A stretch of 61,999 nt of DNA from Photobacterium sp. SKA34 (GTDB lineage Bacteria > Pseudomonadota > Gammaproteobacteria > Enterobacterales > Vibrionaceae). This document shows positions 55,931 to 61,999 of this stretch, piece after piece. Made by a program: the position numbers and the translations under genes. Within the stretch, counting starts at the first letter, position 1. Each line of letters starts with the position of its first letter. The stretch spans positions 1,438,384 through 1,500,382 of the forward strand of contig NZ_CH724141.1 in the NCBI RefSeq assembly GCF_000153325.1, read 5' to 3'. Below the pieces are notes generated by a model, which had not been told where the DNA came from, did no database searches, and was given only the letters and a program-made list of their open reading frames with translations.

Positions 55931-56693
55931 AGGCTTTGTTTTCTTTTGATGTCTCTTCACTCACCAAATAAGAATCTTTCGTTAATTCATTATCAAGTTG
56001 GGCGATCTTTTCTGACATTAGTTGGTGGCATCTTTCCGCTAGCTTTCTTGCGTCAGTAGACTTAAATGTTTGAGTGTCGATTGGGGCTAACATTTCAGCT
56101 ATTACAGTACCGTTATCAAGTTTATTTAAATCAATCTTATTGTGTGTCGTACTGATCACGACAGGAATAATAGGTACACCTGCTTCTATCGCCATTCTAA
56201 AAGCCCCAGTCTTAAAAGGTAGTAATCCACGTCCTTTACTTCGAGTTCCTTCAGGGTAAACCCATACAGATAAATTTCGCTGGTGGATAGCATCAGCAAC
56301 TTGCTGAATGGTATTACGCGCTTTGGCTTTATTCTCACGATCAATCAGTATATTGCCTGTGATCCAGTAAAGCTGCCCAAAGAAAGGGATCCATAATAAG
56401 CTTTTTTTTCCCAGTGACACGGTATTTGGTTGCAACATGCCAGGGGTAGTAACAAAGTCATAAACGCTTTGGTGATTAGAGATATAGACTGCATTAGCAA
56501 TATTGGTACTGTTACTTAGCCCACGTTGTTCAATACGAACACCTGTGATTTTTTGCAATTGGTTAAACCAACGACAAAAGGTGTAGACATGTTTAGGTGC
56601 ACGAGGTCGGTTAATTAGGCAGTAAAGTAGTGCACAACAGGTTGTAATTATAATAAAAAGGGTTGCGATGATAATTCGAATAAAAGCCAGCAC
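55929..56693 (-). CDS. plsC: 1-acyl-sn-glycerol-3-phosphate acyltransferase (PlsC family)
   Basis: The 254-aa protein has one N-terminal helix (LAFIRIIIATLFIIITTCC), the catalytic NHQSVYD (HX4D) near residue 73, and the glycerophosphate site YPEGTRS near 146, followed by PIIPVVIS. It makes phosphatidic acid from lysophosphatidic acid at the inner membrane. A second homologue in the genome cannot be excluded, so the symbol is tentative. Confidence 0.9.
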   Translation of the reverse strand: MLAFIRIIIATLFIIITTCCALLYCLINRPRAPKHVYTFCRWFNQLQKITGVRIEQRGLSNSTNIANAVYISNHQSVYDFVTTPGMLQPNTVSLGKKSLLWIPFFGQLYWITGNILIDRENKAKARNTIQQVADAIHQRNLSVWVYPEGTRSKGRGLLPFKTGAFRMAIEAGVPIIPVVISTTHNKIDLNKLDNGTVIAEMLAPIDTQTFKSTDARKLAERCHQLMSEKIAQLDNELTKDSYLVSEETSKENKA

Positions 56694-57061
56694 ATATACT
56701 CCTTATGCTGTTTAAGTTATTTGCATGACTACATTTTTATACATTACCTAAATAGTTATTATTGTGGTAGTGTGAGCTTACAAATAATTAACATTTTATA
56801 GCGCGTTATCACTATTTATAAAAATATAGTGTATCTGGACGGATGACATATTTCTTGTTAATAAAATTAACAGTTACATTTTCAATTCTGACGTGAAGAT
56901 AATCGCATATGTATCTATAGATAAGTAAATGACTGGATCTTAAATAGGATAAAATTAAGAATTACAAACAGATAGCCAATACGTTATAGACGTAATGATA
57001 ATCTCTTCTGTTGTATAGATTTTTTAGCTTACTTGACTGTAAGCTTTTTTTTTTACCTTTG
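56694..57061 (+). other. Intergenic region with a plus-strand orphan terminator (possible sRNA)
   Basis: No protein gene lies here. A hairpin AGCTTAC/GTAAGCT followed by ten T (57026-57054) is oriented to the plus strand, although both neighbours are on the minus strand. A possible -10 (GATAAAAT, about 56948) could start an RNA of about 95 nt. Confidence 0.4.
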
Positions 57062-57538
57062 TTACAATAATTTAACCATGTTATAGCGCTCGAACGTTAC
57101 ATCGTCACGAATAGCAATTTCTGTATCAATTGTTTCAAAACCTAGCTTTTGAAACAATAGTAGAGATAGTTTACTGGCTGTAACACTCAGTATTGTTTGA
57201 TGGTTTTTATATGCTAGCTGTTCAAGCTTACTATAAATAGCACTCGCGATACCTAAGCGATTAAATTCAGGCTGGGTATATAGTAAAGCAATATAATTTT
57301 TCGGATGAAGCTGACCGAATCCCATCACTTTCCCTTTACTATTAATTGCCATTATCACAGTACCTTGTGTTAATAATTTAGCAAATTCGTTTGGATATTT
57401 TCGTGGATAATCTGCCCATATTTTGACTTGTTGTGGATGATAATAAGCAGGAGCAAGCTTAGTAATTGCATCATAGTAAAGCTGAGACAACTCTTGTTCA
57501 TAGTGTGGATTATAATTAAGTAGTTGAATTGATGTCAT
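57062..57538 (-). CDS. GNAT-family N-acetyltransferase
   Basis: The 158-aa protein keeps the GNAT core: VIMAINSKGKVMGFGQLHPK, IALLYTQPEFNRLGIASAIY (the RLGIA acetyl-CoA loop), LSVTASKLSLLLFQKLGFET. The substrate is not predictable from sequence. It differs from the GNAT at 11265 and is not a paralogue by eye. Confidence 0.87.
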   Translation of the reverse strand: MTSIQLLNYNPHYEQELSQLYYDAITKLAPAYYHPQQVKIWADYPRKYPNEFAKLLTQGTVIMAINSKGKVMGFGQLHPKNYIALLYTQPEFNRLGIASAIYSKLEQLAYKNHQTILSVTASKLSLLLFQKLGFETIDTEIAIRDDVTFERYNMVKLL

Positions 57539-57709
57539 ATGGTTGAGCGTATGCGTTTAGTGTTTTATATCTAATTTTAAAATATTAGAATTATTATTGT
57601 TTGGAATCTGTCAAATTTATTCTGATAGTGTGCACTTCGTCCTTATTATTGGTATTCTTTTGAGCCATAATCAATAAACTCTTATCAAATAAGCAGTACA
57701 GGGCAAATT

Positions 57710-58276
57710 TTGAAGAACAGATTTAAATATAATAAACACGCATTTTTTGCATTGGCGCTTGTGTCAATGATTGGGTGTTCTTCGACTAACTCTGTAAATG
57801 GTAAAACATCAAACAATAAGACTGCTGAAATAACGACAGTAGGCAAAAAAATTGCTTCTAGCAATGATATATTGAAAGAAGGTTTAAAAAAGAACGCTTC
57901 TGTGGATACTGGTATGTTTGATGGTATTTACCATTCATGGAAAGGAACACCTTATCGCCTTGGTGGAACAACAAAAAAAGGTATTGATTGCTCAGCATTT
58001 GTTCAAGTTGGTTATTCTAGCGTTTACCAAATGATGTTGCCAAGAACGACATTACAATTGGTTGAAAAAGGACGTAAAGTTTCACGTAAAAGTGCAAAAG
58101 AAGGGGATTTAGTCTTTTTCAGAACGGGGCGTAATACACGTCATGTCGGAATATACTTAGGCAATTCAGAATTTATGCACGCGTCACAATCAAAAGGTGT
58201 CATGATTTCACGCTTAGATAACCCTTATTGGAAGAGACATTTTTGGCAAATTAGACGAATGCCAAAACCGCAATGA
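57710..58276 (+). CDS. NlpC/P60 family lipoprotein, cell-wall endopeptidase
   Basis: A TTG start at 57710 follows ACAGGGC. The signal ends in a lipobox (LVSMIGC). From residue 70 the NlpC/P60 domain has the catalytic Cys in GIDCSAFVQVGY, His in RHVGIYLGNSEFMH and a third polar residue in HASQSKGVMIS. It should cleave within peptidoglycan stem peptides (D-Glu-mDAP type) from its outer-membrane anchor, as NlpC or Spr do. Confidence 0.9.
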   Translation: MKNRFKYNKHAFFALALVSMIGCSSTNSVNGKTSNNKTAEITTVGKKIASSNDILKEGLKKNASVDTGMFDGIYHSWKGTPYRLGGTTKKGIDCSAFVQVGYSSVYQMMLPRTTLQLVEKGRKVSRKSAKEGDLVFFRTGRNTRHVGIYLGNSEFMHASQSKGVMISRLDNPYWKRHFWQIRRMPKPQ

Positions 58277-58285
58277 CAATTAAAT

Positions 58286-58324
58286 AATAAAAAGCCCAGC
58301 TAAAATTAGCTGGGCTTTTTATTT
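58286..58324. terminator. Bidirectional terminator
   Basis: A perfect stem of about 17 bp (ATAAAAAGCCCAGCTAA/TTAGCTGGGCTTTTTAT) between convergent nlpC-like and scsD genes. Confidence 0.9.
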
Positions 58325-58847
58325 ATAAGTATGTTGCTGCCATTACTCTAGCTAATAAACCAACGGGAGTAGTAACACCTGTAGTGGAATTAAAGACTTT
58401 GCCATTTTTAACAAAAAGAATGGTGGGTGTAACTCTTACTCCTAATTGTTGGCTAATATGACCATTCTGGTCATTAATAACAGGAAAGCGATATTCTTTG
58501 CTGTTCATGTATGCTCGTAATAAACGATCATCTCCAGAGCGAATAGCAACACTAAATACTTTTATATTCAGATCACTTTGATATTGTTGTAGCCAATTGA
58601 TTGATGGACTTACAAAACGGCAACTTGGACACCATGTTGCCCATAAATAAAGTACAACAGGTTGTTGATAACTGAGAGTTAGCCAATCAACATCATGCTG
58701 GTTAATTGTTTTTTCTACCGAATGGTTATCAACAGAAACCGTTAGATCTTTATTTCGCCAGATATCAACAACAATACTTACTGCCGTTATTAATATAGCA
58801 GTGATAAGTATATTTTTAAGCCATCCTTTGGCAGACGTCCTTGTCAT
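58323..58847 (-). CDS. scsD: Thioredoxin-like protein disulfide reductase, ScsD-like
   Basis: The 174-aa protein has one N-terminal helix (ILITAILITAVSIVVDIW) and a periplasmic thioredoxin fold with active site WCPSC (in LYLWATWCPSCRF) and cis-Pro in VRVTPTILF. It lies 12 bp after the ScsB gene on the same strand. ScsD acts as a membrane-tethered reductase receiving electrons from ScsB, possibly under copper or oxidant stress. ScsC is not next to it. Confidence 0.85.
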   Translation of the reverse strand: MTRTSAKGWLKNILITAILITAVSIVVDIWRNKDLTVSVDNHSVEKTINQHDVDWLTLSYQQPVVLYLWATWCPSCRFVSPSINWLQQYQSDLNIKVFSVAIRSGDDRLLRAYMNSKEYRFPVINDQNGHISQQLGVRVTPTILFVKNGKVFNSTTGVTTPVGLLARVMAATYL

Positions 58848-58859
58848 TTATGTTATTCC

Positions 58860-60995
58860 TTACTTATTTGCTTTTTTAATTGCGTTAAGTACTTCGTCAC
58901 TTGTTAAAATCACGGGCAATGGGATACCTTGAGGCGCATTAGGACCATATACAATATTAAATGGAACACCAAAACGTCCATGTGATTGTAGGAAGCCAGT
59001 GACGTAGTCAGAAGGTTTTGTCCAATCACCGCGCATTAACTCGATGTTATCTGCAGATAAGGCCGAATATACGGGCTCTTGCAGTAACACACCGACTTTA
59101 TTGGCTTTACAAGTGATACACCATTCAGCTGTAACATCAACAAAGACTGTTTTTCCTTCAGCGACTTGTTTTGCAATGTTATCAACGTTTAGCGTTTCCC
59201 AATGGTGGTCATCGGCTAGCGGCTTCGCCCAATGGTTTGAGGTTAAGCTACCGACGATAAGGCTACCTGCAACGCCCAGCAGTAGAACCGCAGTTGTGAT
59301 GATAACGGCTTTGCGTCCTTTCTTACGACCTAATTGCCATAAGATAACGAGCATAATGAGTAGACCAGTAGCCCAAACAACAGTGGCACTAAAGAAGCTG
59401 GTCATTAGGCTTAATAGCCAAATACTGGTTGCAAGCATCATCAAACCAAACAGTGTTTTAACCCGATCCATCCATAAACCCGGTTTAGGTAATGCGTTTG
59501 CCAATTGTGGGAAGAGAGCAATTAACAACCATGGAGCAGCCATACCAATCGCTAATGCGGTAAATATAGCAAAGAGTGTCACATAACTAGCGCCTAATGC
59601 GAACGCTACAGCTGTGCCTAAGAATGGGGCACTACATGGCGTTGCAAGCAGAGTGGCAAACATACCTTGAATAAAGTGACCAAAGTGTGAGTTATCACCT
59701 TTAGTTGCCATCCAAGTATTGGTGTTACTTGATAAGCGAATTTCAAATAAACCTAACATATTTGCGCCAAACAGGGCGGTGATCGTAATCATGACACCAA
59801 TAAACCAAGGACTCTGGAATTGGATTCCCCAACCAAGCGCTTGGCCCGATAATTTCATTAATGCTAAAAAGCCAGCTAATAGCCAAAATGACGTGATAAT
59901 ACCTGCAGCTGAAGCGATAAATTGTGTACGAATTTGGCGTTTTTCTAAACCTTTCGCTGAAACTACGCTACTTAACTTCATACCTAATACCGGTAATACG
60001 CATGGCATGATGTTAAGAATTAAACCGCCTAATAGTGCAATGCCAATAATTTCTAATAAGTTACTATTAGAGCTCGGTACAATAACTGGGGTATCTGTTG
60101 CTGTTGCTGGGATCTCAACGGCGAGATTATTATCACCAATTGTGATTTGAAGTGGTTCACCAACAAGTTTTGGTGTACCAAACCAACTGGTTACGGGTAA
60201 TACCGCATACAGAGTTTGCTCCTTAATCGTCACATTTGGTGCTAAGAAAGAGGTGTCTTTAACGGCTTTATTATGTCCGTCAATCAACACATCAGGTTTT
60301 ACCCATCCAGCTTTATTGGTTGCAACCACCGTAATTGCTTTGTTGTTCTTGTCATAAGAGACAGTATCAAGTGTTACTGCTTGAGACGATTTAGGTACTT
60401 GGCTATAACCTTTGTTGTATAAAAACATCGCATCAGTCGATAAGCTGAGTTTTTCAGGGTTAAAATCAAGTGCTAATTCATAGTCAGTCAATACACAAAT
60501 ACTGGTACAGGAAGACATGGTTAATTTACCAGCAAGGAATACAGGCTTATTCATGTTTTTTACATGAATTGAAAGTGGGAAAATAACATCATGTTTATAG
60601 CCAAGTGTTTCAACACCTAAGAACTCATAACGTTTTGGCATCGGCCACTGCCAGTCAACACTTTTAACATTACTAGACATATCCCAGTTTACATACGGTG
60701 CTACACCACCTTCACCAGGCGATCGCCAATAGGTTTTCCAATCTTTATCAAGTTTAACTTCTAGCAGCCCTTGAACGGTATGGTTCGCAGTGTCTTTTTT
60801 ACCCGTTAGTACTAACCTAACTTGCACTGGGGGATGCTGCGGGTTTGTTACCCACCCAGTTGAAATCTCAGTAGCCGCAAAGGTTTGACTGGAAAAAGTG
60901 ATACTGAGTAATGCGCCGAGCATGGCACAGACGAAATAAGTATTGAGGTATAATTTTTTCAATCTAGAACTCCGTTTTAACAATGCACGTGTCAT
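58860..60995 (-). CDS. scsB: ScsB/DsbD-like thiol-disulfide interchange protein
   Basis: The 711-aa protein has a signal peptide, an N-terminal periplasmic domain (about 40-300; Cys pair SSCTSICVLTDYEL), a DsbD-type membrane domain with eight helices whose Cys pair lies in MPCVLPVLGMK and ATPCSAPFLGT, and a C-terminal thioredoxin domain with WCITCK. Electrons pass from cytosolic thioredoxin to periplasmic partners. The long N-terminus with SCTSIC fits ScsB better than DsbD. Confidence 0.88.
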   Translation of the reverse strand: MTRALLKRSSRLKKLYLNTYFVCAMLGALLSITFSSQTFAATEISTGWVTNPQHPPVQVRLVLTGKKDTANHTVQGLLEVKLDKDWKTYWRSPGEGGVAPYVNWDMSSNVKSVDWQWPMPKRYEFLGVETLGYKHDVIFPLSIHVKNMNKPVFLAGKLTMSSCTSICVLTDYELALDFNPEKLSLSTDAMFLYNKGYSQVPKSSQAVTLDTVSYDKNNKAITVVATNKAGWVKPDVLIDGHNKAVKDTSFLAPNVTIKEQTLYAVLPVTSWFGTPKLVGEPLQITIGDNNLAVEIPATATDTPVIVPSSNSNLLEIIGIALLGGLILNIMPCVLPVLGMKLSSVVSAKGLEKRQIRTQFIASAAGIITSFWLLAGFLALMKLSGQALGWGIQFQSPWFIGVMITITALFGANMLGLFEIRLSSNTNTWMATKGDNSHFGHFIQGMFATLLATPCSAPFLGTAVAFALGASYVTLFAIFTALAIGMAAPWLLIALFPQLANALPKPGLWMDRVKTLFGLMMLATSIWLLSLMTSFFSATVVWATGLLIMLVILWQLGRKKGRKAVIITTAVLLLGVAGSLIVGSLTSNHWAKPLADDHHWETLNVDNIAKQVAEGKTVFVDVTAEWCITCKANKVGVLLQEPVYSALSADNIELMRGDWTKPSDYVTGFLQSHGRFGVPFNIVYGPNAPQGIPLPVILTSDEVLNAIKKANK

Positions 60996-61168
60996 TGCAA
61001 CGATAATGGGCGTATAAGTTGTATATTATGGTCTTTGTTATGATATAGAACGGTACAATAACGAATCTATTTCATCGACTTAGAAAAATATTCATATTAT
61101 TAGGTGACAGTCTATTCACGTTTAAGTTCGCGTATTAGGACGATAAGTCATACCATCGTTTCTTATTG

Positions 61169-61714
61169 TTACTGTGATAGCTTCAACATGCGTTTTAGTT
61201 TCGTGAAAAGGCTTTGCTGAGTCGCTTTTTTTCCTTGGTAAAATGCTTGCAGTAACCGTTGGCGAAGCTGTTCATCTTCTTTACTGTCTTTCGCCTGTTT
61301 TGTCTCTTCATTAAGATGAGCTAACAGGGTTTCAGCTTGTTCATTGGCATAACTATAATCAATTTTATTAGCGCCTTGAACAAACAACCACAATAGAGTG
61401 ATTAGAATATATTCATCAGCATCTTGATTGAGAAATTTGCTAGCGTGTTCAGCCCCTACAGTTGAATGAAATACTGATTGCATTTGATGATAGTCATTCT
61501 GTTGTTCTATCCAGCGAGATGAAACAATGTGGTGTTGTTGCGTCATATAGCCTAACAGTAAAGCTAAAGGTTGTTTATCCTGTCGCTGGTGGCAAATATC
61601 ATTAAATCGAGGTGTTGATTGCTCATTAAAGGCATTGATAATATTTTTTTCTTTCTCTGATAAATCAAGTTGTTCAAGGCCAAGAGAAAAAAATAAGTGT
61701 TTGAGATCTGTCAT
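61169..61714 (-). CDS. Hypothetical protein, 181 aa
   Basis: ATG 61714 (MTDLKHLFFSLGLEQLDLSE) is preferred to a TTG at 61732. The soluble, mainly helical, Gln-rich protein has a Glu/Lys-rich tail (HLNEETKQAKDSKEDEQLRQ) and no motif I recognise. It is alone and divergent from the glutathione peroxidase gene. Confidence 0.65.
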   Translation of the reverse strand: MTDLKHLFFSLGLEQLDLSEKEKNIINAFNEQSTPRFNDICHQRQDKQPLALLLGYMTQQHHIVSSRWIEQQNDYHQMQSVFHSTVGAEHASKFLNQDADEYILITLLWLFVQGANKIDYSYANEQAETLLAHLNEETKQAKDSKEDEQLRQRLLQAFYQGKKATQQSLFTKLKRMLKLSQ

Positions 61715-61789
61715 GCTATTAACTTCGTACAAAAGGACGTTTACAGAATAACATGGACAATTAGCGAGTAATAATAAATAGGAATGATA

Positions 61790-61999
61790 ATGACAAAAAT
61801 TTATGACTTCGACGTTAAAGCACTTTCTGGGGAAGTGCGTTCATTCAGCGATTATGAAGGGAAGGTTTTACTCGTTGTAAATACAGCCAGCAAGTGCGGC
61901 TTTACGCCTCAATATGAAGCGTTACAGACACTATATGAAAAGTATCGTGATCAAGGATTAGTGATACTTGGTTTTCCATGCAATCAGTTTGGTGGACAA
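61790..61999 (+). CDS. Glutathione peroxidase, N-terminal part (cut by window end)
   Basis: The 70 codons present encode [20 protein letters not shown], then [20 protein letters not shown] and [11 protein letters not shown], the conserved glutathione peroxidase core. The peroxidatic residue is Cys (ASKCGFT), not selenocysteine. Gln and the FPCNQF loop are also in place. TAGGAATGATA precedes the ATG. It reduces peroxides with glutathione or thioredoxin in the cytoplasm. Confidence 0.93.
   Translation, partial: MTKIYDFDVKALSGEVRSFSDYEGKVLLVVNTASKCGFTPQYEALQTLYEKYRDQGLVILGFPCNQFGGQ

Overview
The window reads as a chromosomal segment of a marine Vibrionaceae bacterium, most like Photobacterium or Aliivibrio. 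The grounds are low GC, a VpsR-type regulator, a CsrB-type sRNA with a VarA/GacA box, nrdDG, a KefG/KefB pair and many Vibrionaceae-type small genes. Most of it is ordinary backbone. The only intact mobile element is one IS3-family copy with terminal repeats and a 3-bp target duplication.

Layout. 1-5.7 kb: the end of a phosphohexomutase gene, small orphan genes, the IS (1818-3075), a frameshifted questin-oxidase-like (DUF4243) gene, lipoproteins and tRNA-Gly(CCC). 5.9-8.3 kb: two related mini-proteins, a flippase-like membrane protein and an ACT-domain protein. 8.3-10.3 kb: a DUF1007-NicO metal transport operon behind a Zur-like box. 10.6-16.9 kb: a stand-alone LptA-like protein, a GNAT, the yqhD/yqhC divergon and kefG-kefB. 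17.3-22.1 kb: a TonB-dependent receptor, YfiR and a diguanylate cyclase. 22.1-22.7 kb: csrB on the minus strand with a 46-bp perfect palindrome containing the VarA/GacA box. 23.1-28.8 kb: a five-gene MacAB-TolC-like exporter operon, divergent from a 2-oxoglutarate/Fe dioxygenase plus PLP enzyme pair (29.4-31.2 kb). 31.6-33.1 kb: a long-form GAPDH with an early frameshift.

33.3-38.7 kb: a DJ-1/PfpI protein, then a metal-sparing divergon in which a FagA-like gene and fumC lie behind two identical Fur-like boxes, facing zinc-free ribosomal proteins L31B and L36B behind a Zur palindrome. This is followed by a DM13 protein. 39-41 kb: two paralogous proteins with a RelA/SpoT-like fold, one with a signal peptide. 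41-46.5 kb: HopJ, DUF2750, a phospholipase D-like lipoprotein, VpsR and a decayed secreted endonuclease gene. 46.7-53.4 kb: a diguanylate cyclase, nrdD-nrdG behind an FNR box, and a PTS EIIC-EAL fusion. 53.5-62 kb: a small conserved protein, MazG-like, RarD, a second DUF2750, PlsC, a GNAT, NlpC/P60, ScsD, ScsB, a hypothetical gene and the start of a glutathione peroxidase.

Themes. Cyclic-di-GMP/Csr control recurs (two cyclases with intact I-sites, an EIIC-EAL fusion, VpsR, csrB). Zinc and iron sparing is marked by readable Zur and Fur operators, two of them 14/15 identical over the core. Several genes are broken by single-base changes in short A runs, which may be real decay or assembly error. 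The least described items are the RelA/SpoT-like pair, the exporter/dioxygenase/PLP neighbourhood with a 15-codon ORF, the paired mini-proteins, the terminator hairpin inside the start of the YfiR gene, and the VarA-like half-sites upstream of the EIIC-EAL gene.
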